The translations under genes were made by a program, and so were the position numbers. Below are positions 57,570-64,000 of a stretch of 64,000 nucleotides of DNA, in pieces. This DNA comes from Microbacterium imperiale. Lineage in GTDB: Bacteria > Actinomycetota > Actinomycetes > Actinomycetales > Microbacteriaceae. The notes below the pieces were generated by a model that did no database searches, was not told where the DNA came from, and saw only the letters and a program-made list of their open reading frames with translations. The first letter of the stretch is position 1. The number at the start of each line of letters is the position of its first letter. The stretch lies in NCBI RefSeq assembly GCF_017876655.1, contig NZ_JAGIOK010000001.1, positions 2,976,001-3,040,000 on the forward strand, read 5' to 3'.

Positions 57570-57941
57570 TCAGGTGCTGCGGTTGCCTGCGATGTAGCTG
57601 CGTGCGTCGTCGTCTCGGATGAGCCAGGTTGGGTTCTTGATTGCGGGTAGTCGTCCTTCCTGGCAATCGAGTCGGACGGTGCGTTCTGCGCGTCTCGTGG
57701 CTCGCGACACTTGCCTGACCGTCCAGTAATCACGCTCCTCTGATGCCGTGTCTCGCCGCGATTCTTTGCCACGGTCGGCAGGCGAGTGGAAAGCGCAGAT
57801 CGACATCTCCGTGAGGATCTGTCCGAGGCGTGTGGTGCTGCCGGCTCGCGCTCGGTTCTCGCGGATGCGCAAAGGGCCGTAGATGATGCGCATGTCCGCC
57901 GGGGAGAGGATGATCGAGCCCTCTTCGATGCGTTGGGTCAT
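57570..57941 (-). CDS. Small DNA-binding protein, helix-turn-helix
   Basis: A 123-residue protein whose C-terminal half DYWTVRQVSRATRRAERTV is a helix-turn-helix of the excisionase/MerR type with wing KNPTWLIRDDDARSYI. The N-terminal part is of unknown fold. ATG 57941 overlaps the stop of the next upstream gene (ATGA), so they are coupled. Confidence 0.65.
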   Translation of the reverse strand: MTQRIEEGSIILSPADMRIIYGPLRIRENRARAGSTTRLGQILTEMSICAFHSPADRGKESRRDTASEERDYWTVRQVSRATRRAERTVRLDCQEGRLPAIKNPTWLIRDDDARSYIAGNRST

Positions 57942-58177
57942 CGGCCCTCGCTGTTCATGGGCTCGGTGATGATGACGAGCACGCGATCTCCTCGCACCTG
58001 GAGGAACACTTGCCAGCCTTCGACCGCGAACCAGGCGAGGTCGCGAACCGCTGTTGTGGCGAGGAAAGGCGTTCGGTAGCGCCACTGCTTGAGTCCATCG
58101 CGCAGCGTCTGTGTCTCGTCTCGTGCCCAGGGGGTTTCGGTGATGCCGTGCTCAGCGAGGAATGAGAGCGGGTTCAT
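57938..58177 (-). CDS. 79-residue protein, unknown
   Basis: A small protein with a helical start (PLSFLAEHGITETPWARDE) and a beta hairpin (VFLQVRGDRVLVIITEP). ATG preceded by GGAGAA. It is coupled to the helix-turn-helix gene and follows the WhiB-like gene by 30 bases. Confidence 0.65.
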   Translation of the reverse strand: MNPLSFLAEHGITETPWARDETQTLRDGLKQWRYRTPFLATTAVRDLAWFAVEGWQVFLQVRGDRVLVIITEPMNSEGR

Positions 58178-58207
58178 TGCAGCTGTTCTCCGTGTTGTTA
58201 GGTTGGC

Positions 58208-58474
58208 TCAGTCAGCGGCTTCGTGCGCCTGTCTGCGGGGTTTGTAGACGCTCCCTGCCCAGACACCCGCGGGCGGCTTAGCGGCCTTCCCGTACGAGGC
58301 GCAGAGGGCGTAGAGAGGGCAGCGGCGGCAGACGGCGCGTAGTTCGCTGAGCTCGTTCGGCTGATAGTCGATTGCGTCGCGGATGAATCGCGGATCGTCG
58401 GCGCACCTGGGAGGGTGATGCTCGATCGCTACGTTCAGACGGCGGTACTCGTCCGCTCCGCGCTTTTCCTTCAC
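58208..58474 (-). CDS. WhiB-like protein of the element
   Basis: An 88-residue WhiB-like protein. Four cysteines are arranged PPRCADD, then CRRCPLYALC, the Fe-S cluster ligands of the family, followed by the GVWAG turn and a basic tail. WhiB proteins bind RNA polymerase sigma region 4 and alter transcription; phage copies can repress host whiB2 and block superinfection. GTG start overlaps the stop of the upstream helix-turn-helix gene. Confidence 0.92.
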   Translation of the reverse strand: MKEKRGADEYRRLNVAIEHHPPRCADDPRFIRDAIDYQPNELSELRAVCRRCPLYALCASYGKAAKPPAGVWAGSVYKPRRQAHEAAD

Positions 58475-58668
58475 GGGGTGCTTCGGGGGTTACGCGGATA
58501 CGGTGTGAGTGACGCGAGTAACTTGCTTTGGTCGACTCGGAGGAGTTTTGGGCCGAACCGTCTTCCGACGATCAGCCGGTCTCGGATCCGTCGTCGAACG
58601 GTGTTGGCCGATACGCCGAGTAGTGCTGCAGCCTGCTCAATCGAGATCCAGCCTTCGGGAATCTGCAC
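58471..58668 (-). CDS. 65-residue AlpA/excisionase-like DNA-binding protein
   Basis: Short protein with the helix-turn-helix WISIEQAAALLGVSANTVRRR and a basic tail. GTG 58668 follows AAGGAGAT, so the longer upstream frame through the terminator is rejected. It is translationally coupled to the WhiB-like gene (GTGA) and probably controls the module. Confidence 0.7.
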   Translation of the reverse strand: MQIPEGWISIEQAAALLGVSANTVRRRIRDRLIVGRRFGPKLLRVDQSKLLASLTPYPRNPRSTP

Positions 58669-58770
58669 GTTGATCTCCTTGTCCGGGAAACACAAAACCC
58701 CCGGCCAGGCAGGCACGGGGGAGGGATGGGTGTTGTAGGTGGCTGGCACATGCGCCAGTAAACGGGCACG

Positions 58771-58801
58771 AAAAAACCCACCGGGTGTATCCCAGTGGGT
58801 T
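58771..58801 (-). terminator. Intrinsic terminator, leftward
   Basis: On the minus strand AACCCACTGGG pairs with CCCGGTGGGTT (one G-U pair), loop of 5, followed by TTTT. It lies between the helix-turn-helix/WhiB operon's upstream region and the gene ending at 59263. Confidence 0.8.
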
Positions 58802-59046
58802 GAGGTGTTGCTGTAGCGGAAGCGTATCAGCCAGTTGTCTCGTTGTCTCGATATATGCGACTCACAGTCTCGAGGCACAACTGTTCCAAGCGGCTACTAC
58901 GTTACTCCTGTGCTCCGACACTCGCTGACGCGGCGGCTGGTGTGTCGAGATCCCACCGCGAGTGGGCATGCTGAACCGAGGCACGAACAACGTTATCAGC
59001 GGCAACCGATGTGGCCGCGTGCGAGGGGCGCGTGTCCCGGAAAAGG

Positions 59047-59082
59047 AAAACCCGCCAGTTCCGATCAACATCGGAGGGCGGG
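59047..59082 (-). terminator. Intrinsic terminator downstream of the 307-residue protein gene
   Basis: On the minus strand CCCGCC pairs with GGCGGG (59077-59082 with 59051-59056) around an inner stem CCGAT/ATCGG, followed by TTTTCCTTTT. It ends transcripts coming from 60186. Confidence 0.75.
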
Positions 59083-59262
59083 GGCAAAGTGGGTAGGAGG
59101 TTCGATCCTCGGTTTTACCGTCTCACATTTGACACATTTTCGGTAGAGGGACACGCGCAACGCCCCGATCCCGCTTCGAAAAAACGGGACCGAGGCGCAT
59201 GCAGAATGTGGGTGGCTATCCCCGGCGGTACTGGTGGGTCGAAGGGGAGTACCCGGCAGGGG

Positions 59263-60186
59263 CTAGGAGAACGCCGCTTCGACGGCTCGGGTCACCGCGG
59301 CATCGTCACGCTTCTTTTCGGCCGTCTCTCGGGACGTGAGAGCGCCTTGGCTGGGTGTGGTGTCGGAACCGACGGGCAGGAGTGAGCGTGCGGGCTGCTC
59401 GGGGATCTCGGGCAGTGTGCCGTCGATCAGTTCGGCGTGACCGTCGCGGACCGTGCGTGCGAGGTTCGTTGGGTTGATCTCGCGACTTGTGAGGATGTGG
59501 CCGGCGGGCTTGCCGCCGAGGGGCCGGGTGAGCTTGACGCGCACGATATGCGCTCGCTCGCTGTCTCGCTGGTCAAGGCGCGTGAGCGTCGCGGGGTCGA
59601 GAAGCTGTGAGCGTGCGTCTCGTGTGTGCGGGTTGACGGCGTGGGCGACGTAAGCGGCGGGGGTCCGCAGTGCGGAGATGTGATTGCCGCCAATGGTCAG
59701 GGTGGTGCCGGCCGTTGCTGAGGTGTAGATCTTCACCTCTTCGTCGCCGATAGTGAGGCCCTGGTCAGGCACGCCGAGATCGCGCAGCTTGTTGACCCAA
59801 CCGAGGATCGCGGCGTTGCGCTTGTTGTTGACTTCTCGGATGTTCTGCAGAGCGGTGTCGAGCTGCGCAAATGCTGCGGTCAGGTCGTCGGCCTTGAGCG
59901 CCGAATCGCCCATGAGCGCGGTGATTGCTGTGTGGATGTCAGGGTCGGGAGCGAGGCTCTTTCGTTCCCGGTCTGCTGCGGCGTGTACGGCGTCGGAGCG
60001 GAGCTTGGCGAGGTCGTAGTCGGCCTGGACGTTTTTGAGGTCGCGTCCGCTCATCTGCCCGGTTAGCGCCGCCTGCTGAGCGTTCTCGAGCTGTGTCGCG
60101 GCAGCGCTGAGTTCTTCGGCTGCGGTGGCTGCCGCGAGGGTCTTCGGGGTCTCGATCGTGATGGTCGGGGTCTTTGCCTTCGTCAT
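59263..60186 (-). CDS. Phage protein of unknown function, 307 residues
   Basis: Residues 1-130 are helical and Ala/Gln-rich, probably a coiled coil (TAAEELSAAATQLENAQQAA). Residues 150-260 look beta-rich, including HIVRVKLTRPLGGKP. The C-terminus is charged and helical. No family recognised. The start at 60186 follows GAAAGGA; the frame upstream passes through the tRNA-Arg and is not used. A single-strand or coat-accessory role is possible but unsupported. Confidence 0.7.
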   Translation of the reverse strand: MTKAKTPTITIETPKTLAAATAAEELSAAATQLENAQQAALTGQMSGRDLKNVQADYDLAKLRSDAVHAAADRERKSLAPDPDIHTAITALMGDSALKADDLTAAFAQLDTALQNIREVNNKRNAAILGWVNKLRDLGVPDQGLTIGDEEVKIYTSATAGTTLTIGGNHISALRTPAAYVAHAVNPHTRDARSQLLDPATLTRLDQRDSERAHIVRVKLTRPLGGKPAGHILTSREINPTNLARTVRDGHAELIDGTLPEIPEQPARSLLPVGSDTTPSQGALTSRETAEKKRDDAAVTRAVEAAFS

Positions 60187-60215
60187 CGTGTTTCCTTTCA
60201 TCGGTTGGTCTTGCG

Positions 60216-60287
60216 TCCCCCAGGCAGGATTCGAACCTGCGGCCGGCCGTTTAGAAAGCGGATGCTCTTCCACTGAGCTACTGAGGG
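60216..60287 (-). tRNA. tRNA-Arg (anticodon TCT), element-borne
   Basis: Acceptor CCCTCAG with CTGGGGG (one G-U), D arm GCTC/GAGC, T arm GCAGG-TTCGAAT-CCTGC and anticodon loop TTTCTAA giving TCT (reads AGA). The anticodon stem is weak: only three central pairs form, with mismatches at 27-43 and 31-39. No CCA is encoded. It sits between two leftward protein genes and may supply a codon rare in the host. Confidence 0.75.
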
Positions 60288-60357
60288 TCTTGGGGGTACG
60301 TGGTGAGCCGTACCCCCGGGGTGAAGAGAAGAGAGGGTGTTGGGTGGAACTGGTTGT

Positions 60358-61209
60358 TTAGAAGTTGCTGCCTACGGGCAGTTCGAGCTGCCACGGTCTG
60401 ACGTCGCAGTGTTTGCACGTGTTGTCGGGAAGTAGATCGTGGTTGCCTTCTTCGCAGTCGCGCGCGTGCTGCTGGTCTTGTGCGGCCAGTCGTGCAACGA
60501 GCGCCATGTTCTCGTCGTCGCGGCTTCGGGGCTTTGGTGCGTGGAGACGGGGGATGGGTAGGTCATCGTTCCAACGCTCTTGACGTAGCCACGGAGCGAG
60601 ACCCGGAACGAAGTGGATCTCGGTGACGCTGAGTGCGTAGGCCTGTCCGAACCGCTCGATGTCGTGAGCTAGATCTTTGGCTGAGCGACGCTTCGCTGCC
60701 CTGCTGAATACCTCGCGCGCGACCTTCTTCGCGTCCTTCTTGGGCCACGACTTCCACGCCTGTTCGAAGAGTTCATCCTCCTGTCGAAGTTGTTCCTGCT
60801 GGTCTCTCCTAGGAGTTGGCACCTTCAGGGGTGCCAAGTTATCCCCAGAGTTGGCACCCTCAGGGGTGCCATTTACCTGTGCATAAGTTGGCACCCTAAT
60901 GGCCCGTGTAGGTGCCAACTTTGGGGGCGGGTTTGGCGTGAAATACTCGGGCAGTACGCGGTAGTTCGCGGCCTTCCCGCGGCCTGATTCGAACGTCACA
61001 AGGCGCTGCGATGACAGCCGCTCGAGAGCTACGCGTGTGGACTTCCGCGACAGTCCCGCCTGGTCCGCGATGTCGGTCTGAGTGACGCCTGAGACGATCG
61101 AGTCTTCGCCTGCGAGCGCGATCAGGACGACGATGACCCTGAGATCACCGCCGGCCAGCTTCGCCCGGGCAAGTGCTCCGTTCGTGACGAATTGCTTCGG
61201 AAACCGCAT
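60358..61209 (-). CDS. Replication-initiation-like protein with winged helix and internal iterons
   Basis: A 283-residue protein. The N-terminal winged helix (about 20-85) reads SGVTQTDIADQAGLSRKSTRV and RLVTFESGRGKAANYRV. A disordered middle (about 90-135) is encoded by the iterons at 60814-60918. The helical centre includes EQAWKSWPKKDAKKVAREV, a pattern of phage O/DnaD-like primosomal proteins. The C-terminus has cysteine pairs (DCEEGN, TCKHC) that may bind zinc. A gene containing its own origin resembles lambda O. Confidence 0.75.
   Translation of the reverse strand: MRFPKQFVTNGALARAKLAGGDLRVIVVLIALAGEDSIVSGVTQTDIADQAGLSRKSTRVALERLSSQRLVTFESGRGKAANYRVLPEYFTPNPPPKLAPTRAIRVPTYAQVNGTPEGANSGDNLAPLKVPTPRRDQQEQLRQEDELFEQAWKSWPKKDAKKVAREVFSRAAKRRSAKDLAHDIERFGQAYALSVTEIHFVPGLAPWLRQERWNDDLPIPRLHAPKPRSRDDENMALVARLAAQDQQHARDCEEGNHDLLPDNTCKHCDVRPWQLELPVGSNF
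60814..60920. repeat. Iteron cluster, candidate replication origin
   Basis: Three TTGGCACC half-sites (60816-60823, 60851-60858, 60888-60895) alternate with three inverted GGTGCCA half-sites (60830, 60865, 60911), making two palindromes with 6-bp centres and one with a 15-bp centre. A DnaA-box-like TTATCCCCA lies at 60839-60847. The cluster is inside the replication-protein gene, where lambdoid and satellite origins are often found. Confidence 0.75.
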
Positions 61210-61338
61210 CAGCTCGTGCGGCCCTGTCGCTGTGTCTGCTTGCTGACGATTCGGTCTCCTCTGCGGTTCGGGGTTGCGGGTGTGGTGGTGCGGGTCGAAC
61301 TATTCACTTGTGGGTCTCCCTGTGTTGAGAGGGGCTTG

Positions 61339-61656
61339 TTACGCCGGGAGGGACGCGTGCCACTGGGTGAGCGCGTCATCTATCTGGTCGACGATGGATC
61401 GGAGGTCTCGCAGCTCTTCCTGGATCCGATGGCCTAGGTCTGCGGAGGTAGCGGCTTGGATGCGCCATTCCAGCTCATCGAGTAGGACCACCCAGCCCTG
61501 CCCGGGCCGCTGATCGGCCCAGACGCGGACTGAGCTCGCTCCCGCGCGTGCCGTGACGATCTCGCCGTAGTGCCCTTCCTCTTCGGCTGTGTGCTCACGG
61601 TCGGTCTCGACGCACCACGAGTAGGTGGCGCATCCGCTGGTGTTGGTGGCTGTCAT
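61339..61656 (-). CDS. 105-residue protein, unknown
   Basis: Starts MTATNTSGCATYSWCVETD; the first 60 residues look beta-rich (VRVWADQRPGQGWVVLLDE) and the end helical. Similar short proteins are frequent in actinophage early regions. It overlaps the upstream gene by ATGA and is the last of a four-gene overlapping set (62937-61339). Confidence 0.7.
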   Translation of the reverse strand: MTATNTSGCATYSWCVETDREHTAEEEGHYGEIVTARAGASSVRVWADQRPGQGWVVLLDELEWRIQAATSADLGHRIQEELRDLRSIVDQIDDALTQWHASLPA

Positions 61657-61922
61657 GCCGCATCCCGCCTCTCCGAAAGGGCCTCTTTGATTGCGGCGGG
61701 CACCATCTCGGGAAGGTCGTGCAGCGTCCGCTCTACGGCGGCACGTTGCAGGTCTAGGACGCGCCACGCGTCCCGGGCCGCTGCGGTGAGCGATTCGAGC
61801 CGGTAGAACTCGTCGAGCGCCGCTGCGGTCAGATCAGCGAGTCGATCTGCGTCCGCTTCGAGCGCGAGACGGATCGGCATGGTTGAGACGAGAGGCGGTG
61901 CGGGGAGGTCGATGATGCTCAC
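61653..61922 (-). CDS. 89-residue helical protein, unknown
   Basis: Highly helical (ADADRLADLTAAALDEFYRL). GTG start overlapping the upstream stop (GTGA). No motif recognised. Likely an early-region regulator or accessory protein by position only. Confidence 0.65.
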   Translation of the reverse strand: MSIIDLPAPPLVSTMPIRLALEADADRLADLTAAALDEFYRLESLTAAARDAWRVLDLQRAAVERTLHDLPEMVPAAIKEALSERRDAA

Positions 61923-62482
61923 GCCGCGACCTCCGCTTCTGTCTCGTAACCGCACAGCCACCGGAACGCGCTTGCGATCGTGCCTTCATGGGCGACATAC
62001 CCGAGCGGGTCGATCAGCTGCATGTGGTCGCCGCGTGCCCGTACTCGGAGGTCACTCTTTCCGGCCCAATTGCGGAGCTTGGGGATCGAGCGGCGGTGGC
62101 CGATCTCGTCGGGCGCGAGCTGAACGAGCAGGTGTCGTTTCTCGTCGGAGAGGACTACCTGCCAGGTGCCCAGGGACACCCGCAGAGTGACCGTCTCCTC
62201 GCCTGTGAGCGCCCACCGCCACGTAGCCACGTTGATCGTGCTCACCCGGGGAAGCGGCGTCACGTTGACCCGATACTCAAGCGACGGCGATTGCTTGTAG
62301 TCCATGCTGTGGATCTCGTCGATGTAGACGCGCTCCCCGTTGGGGATGACGTTGCGGCAGTCGAGGACGAGCGTCGCGTGCCCCATAGTGTGCAACGTGT
62401 CTTGCGCGGTCTCCATGAGGGTCGCCCGCTGGTTGATGACGTCTTGTACGGCCGTCAGGGCGGCACTGAGTGCCGGGGTCAC
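61919..62482 (-). CDS. 187-residue protein, unknown
   Basis: Mixed alpha/beta protein with a helical start (ALSAALTAVQDVINQRAT) and a beta-rich body including ETVTLRVSLGTWQVVLSDEK. GTG start overlaps the upstream stop. No family recognised; longer upstream reading rejected because it lies in the preceding gene. Confidence 0.7.
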   Translation of the reverse strand: MTPALSAALTAVQDVINQRATLMETAQDTLHTMGHATLVLDCRNVIPNGERVYIDEIHSMDYKQSPSLEYRVNVTPLPRVSTINVATWRWALTGEETVTLRVSLGTWQVVLSDEKRHLLVQLAPDEIGHRRSIPKLRNWAGKSDLRVRARGDHMQLIDPLGYVAHEGTIASAFRWLCGYETEAEVAA

Positions 62483-62937
62483 TTCTGGTCCGCCTTGAGC
62501 ATCGCGGCGACGTCTTCGAGGCGCCACAGCATGTACCCGGTGATGTTCGAGACGATGTGCGGGGCCTTGAAGAGATCAGCCACATTCATGCCGGGGAAAG
62601 CGTCCGAGACGGCTTCCATGCTGACGTACCCCTCGCAACGCTGCAGTAGTTTCTCAGCCGCTTTCAGGTCCGCGGTGAACTTGCCGACGCTCTCGAGGTC
62701 CGCGAAAAACTCACGGGTGTCCAACTCGATGAACCATCCCTGGTTCGTTGCGTTGCCGGGGGTCACTTCCTTCCGCACGGCGATGTCGTAGCAAACTGCC
62801 TCGTGGAAGTCGCGGTTGACGGTGACGCGGTACGCCTCGTGGTAGTCGTCAGGCTCGTGTACCTGCCCGAACTCGACGCAAAGCGTCTCGGTGCAGGTGG
62901 TCATCTGGCGTGCGGGTGCGTTCTGTGTCATACTCAT
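62479..62937 (-). CDS. 152-residue protein, unknown
   Basis: First gene of the four-gene overlapping set. The N-terminal half is beta-rich with several cysteines (TTCTETLCVEFGQ, EAVCYDIAV), the C-terminal half helical (EDVAAMLKADQK). Start at 62937 with AAAGGA upstream; an ATG at 62931 is also possible. No family recognised. Confidence 0.7.
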   Translation of the reverse strand: MSMTQNAPARQMTTCTETLCVEFGQVHEPDDYHEAYRVTVNRDFHEAVCYDIAVRKEVTPGNATNQGWFIELDTREFFADLESVGKFTADLKAAEKLLQRCEGYVSMEAVSDAFPGMNVADLFKAPHIVSNITGYMLWRLEDVAAMLKADQK

Positions 62938-62977
62938 GACAGATCGGTCCTTTCGTAGTGGTTGGGGGCGATTCTGA

Positions 62978-63002
62978 AACCCGGCCGGCCAGCCGGGTTT
63001 TT
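62978..63002. terminator. Hairpin between the regulatory genes and the early set
   Basis: AACCCGGC pairs with GCCGGGTT (62978-62985 with 62992-62999), 6-nt loop, T-run on both strands (TTTTT rightward, TTT leftward). It would limit leftward transcription from the regulatory genes. Confidence 0.6.
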
Positions 63003-63082
63003 CCCTTTGTGGGGAGCGTTCGAGGACGATGTCTCGGTAGTGACGAGATATCGTGTGCGGGTCGTTTCGGGCGGGGCGTGGG

Positions 63083-63397
63083 TCAAGCGATCACCCACCG
63101 GGTCGATCGGCGTCCGTGCTTCGATCGGCCAGGCTCAGCGCCTGCACGCACGAGTCCGCGATGCACGAGTTCGGCTGTGCGGGTGCGGATCGACTGATCC
63201 GTCGCAAACGGCACGCTCTCGGTCGTCGCTGCCCGCTTGCCGTAGGCGTCGATCAACTCGTCGTGCGTCATTGCACCGTGCTCGGTGAGAAGAGACACGA
63301 TGATGGCATGGACTCGGGCCAGCGTTGCCGGATGCTGCGAGGCTGACGCTTCGATCGAGTAGCCGTCGAGGACTGCGGCGCGCGCTCGGGACGTCAT
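63083..63397 (-). CDS. 104-residue winged-helix-like protein
   Basis: Starts MTSRARAAVLDGYSIEASAS and contains a probable winged helix (VHAIIVSLLTEHGAMTHDE, then TRTAELVHRGLVRAGAEP) like MarR or replication-initiator folds. A basic tail follows. Start at 63397 is 3 bases after the stop of the excisionase-like gene; both form a short operon that is probably first expressed after induction. Confidence 0.65.
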   Translation of the reverse strand: MTSRARAAVLDGYSIEASASQHPATLARVHAIIVSLLTEHGAMTHDELIDAYGKRAATTESVPFATDQSIRTRTAELVHRGLVRAGAEPGRSKHGRRSTRWVIA

Positions 63398-63399
63398 GC

Positions 63400-63621
63400 T
63401 TAGGCTGCCTTTTCGAGCCAGGCGAGCACGTCCTCGCGGCGGTATCTGACGTTGCGCTTGCCCACGCGGGTGACCTTCGGCCCGTCGTGAACCATCGCCC
63501 ACTTTGCCAGTGTGCTGACGCTGACCTGTGTGAACGCGGCCACCTGTGCGCGGGTCGCGATGGGGGGAAGCTCTGCCGGTTCGGTGTCGGCGGGGCGGGT
63601 TGCGGTGTCGAGGATGGACAT
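63400..63621 (-). CDS. Excisionase/AlpA-like small DNA-binding protein
   Basis: A 73-residue protein with helix-turn-helix ATRAQVAAFTQVSVSTLAKWA and wing PKVTRVGKRNVRYRREDV, typical of excisionase/AlpA proteins. It is divergent from the XRE repressor and read from the operator-like region at 63635-63666, so it should be the first gene induced. It may direct excision or activate the leftward genes. Confidence 0.8.
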   Translation of the reverse strand: MSILDTATRPADTEPAELPPIATRAQVAAFTQVSVSTLAKWAMVHDGPKVTRVGKRNVRYRREDVLAWLEKAA

Positions 63622-63634
63622 CTGTGGCCTTTCA

Positions 63635-63666
63635 GATCTGCACTGAAACTACTTTCTATGCAGATC
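63635..63666. promoter_or_regulatory. Operator-like inverted repeat in the divergent region
   Basis: GATCTGCA (63635-63642) and TGCAGATC (63659-63666) are perfect inverted repeats with a 16-bp centre, 14 bases from the start of the excisionase-like gene and 80 from that of the repressor. This is the expected place and form of a repressor operator. Confidence 0.55.
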
Positions 63667-63746
63667 GTAGATCGTTCCGTCTCGTTCCGCAAGAATGAAA
63701 GCGGAGTGTCCTCATATCTGGGAGCGGTTTGTGGGAGAATCAAGGT

Positions 63747-64000
63747 ATGACGACTGACCGAACTGAGCTGCTGGACATCCGCTACGGCGAGCGGCTGCGC
63801 GCCCTCCGCGAGCAGAAGGGCATGACTCAGGCTGAGCTTGTCGACCGGCTCAAGGCGGCGGGTGTCGGGTACATGAATGCCTCGACGCTGTCCCGGATCG
63901 AAGCCGGTACACGCCCGGTTCGGCTGGTTGAGGCGCAGTTCATCGGGCACATCTTCGCTGTCAGCCTCGAGAGCATGATGTCTGAGCTTGAAGCCCTGTC
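63747..64000 (+). CDS. XRE-family repressor-like protein, 5' part
   Basis: The first 84 codons are in the window and the gene runs off the right edge. The helix-turn-helix domain reads RYGERLRALREQKGMTQAELVDRL then NASTLSRIEAG (positions about 12-52), typical of XRE/Cro-C1 repressors. It is divergent from the excisionase-like gene. In satellites and prophages the next gene in the same direction is usually the integrase. ATG 63747 follows CAAGGT. Confidence 0.85.
   Translation, partial: MTTDRTELLDIRYGERLRALREQKGMTQAELVDRLKAAGVGYMNASTLSRIEAGTRPVRLVEAQFIGHIFAVSLESMMSELEAL

Larger units (their letters stand above)
58669..59262. other. 594-bp regulatory gap with two terminators
   Basis: No convincing gene on either strand. 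It contains two leftward intrinsic terminators (58771-58801 and 59047-59082), a tandem 8-bp repeat GTTGTCTC (58834-58849), and the promoter region of the WhiB-like operon. Several short readings are Arg/Ser-rich and cross the terminators, so they are not called. Confidence 0.6.
49170..64000. mobile_element. Integrated phage-related element, satellite-like; right end beyond window
   Basis: From the truncated tRNA-Thr rightwards the gene content changes to short overlapping genes, mostly leftward, with slightly lower GC. It contains an XRE repressor divergent from an excisionase-like gene, a replication protein with internal iterons, tRNA-Arg, a WhiB-like gene, a tail-assembly-chaperone-like gene, a tape measure gene and accessory genes. 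No capsid, portal, terminase, lysis or further tail gene is present in 14.8 kb. The integrase expected beside the repressor would lie just past 64,000. Confidence 0.75.

Noticed and set aside
59098..59130. tRNA-like T-arm text GGTTCGATCC
   Set aside because: The flanking bases do not form a T stem and no other arm is present.
58835..59146. A 103-codon + frame in the regulatory gap
   Set aside because: No ribosome site, Arg/Ser-rich, crosses a terminator.

Overview
The window looks like chromosome from a high-GC actinobacterium, most likely Microbacteriaceae and probably Microbacterium. Indicators are the strong GC bias, many GTG starts, leaderless TAnnnT promoters 6-7 nt ahead of start codons, an Lsr2 fragment, CarD, GlnR, SigK/RskA and WhiB genes, and gene orders shared with mycobacteria (gpm-senX3-regX3; carD-ispD-ispF-cysS-rlmB; ppk-mutT1). 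The genus is inferred from gene content, not from any database search.

Layout. 0-2.2 kb: the 5' end of lsr2 and a catalase. 2.18-6.07 kb: a 3.9 kb island bounded by a 35-bp duplication of the 3' end of tRNA-Lys. It holds only a two-gene operon of unrecognised proteins, one ending in a HEPN-type RNase motif. 6.3-9.4 kb: a fasciclin lipoprotein divergent from sigK-rskA. 9.47-9.56 kb: a candidate structured small RNA. 10.6-14.9 kb: pabC and the phosphate operon pstSCAB with tandem Pho boxes. 14.9-21.4 kb: a basic Rho_N protein, an adenylation/carrier/left-handed-beta-helix protein, an M1-like peptidase and a 4'-phosphopantetheinyl transferase, mostly overlapping end to end. 21.4-25.2 kb: mutT1, ppk1, glnR. 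25.3-31.5 kb: small membrane proteins, a nitrobindin-like protein, YgfZ, a FUSC protein, a zinc alcohol dehydrogenase, a HEAT-like protein and a methyltransferase. 31.5-35.1 kb: gpmA, phoU, senX3, regX3, which forms the regulatory half of the phosphate system and probably acts on the Pho boxes near 14.8 kb. 35.1-41.4 kb: carD, ispDF, cysS, rlmB. 41.5-49.0 kb: glycogen phosphorylase, an oxidoreductase, a DUF4032 kinase-like protein, a sugar-ABC ATPase, a DsbA-fold protein without a CxxC site and a small conserved protein.

At 49.13 kb a tRNA-Thr gene is cut off inside its anticodon stem, and from there to the end of the window lies an integrated phage-related element that continues past 64 kb. 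Read from right to left it has a divergent XRE repressor and excisionase-like gene around an operator-like inverted repeat, small early genes, a replication protein whose gene contains iterons (candidate origin), a tRNA-Arg(UCU), a WhiB-like gene, a perfect 33-bp inverted repeat, tail-assembly-chaperone-like and tape-measure genes, then accessory genes next to the left att. No capsid, portal, terminase, protease or other tail gene is present in the 14.8 kb seen. The order repressor / xis-like / rep-ori / phage-interference or packaging module / accessory / att resembles a phage-inducible chromosomal island rather than a complete prophage. A satellite that brings its own tape measure and chaperone is the most interesting hypothesis here; a deleted prophage is the main alternative.
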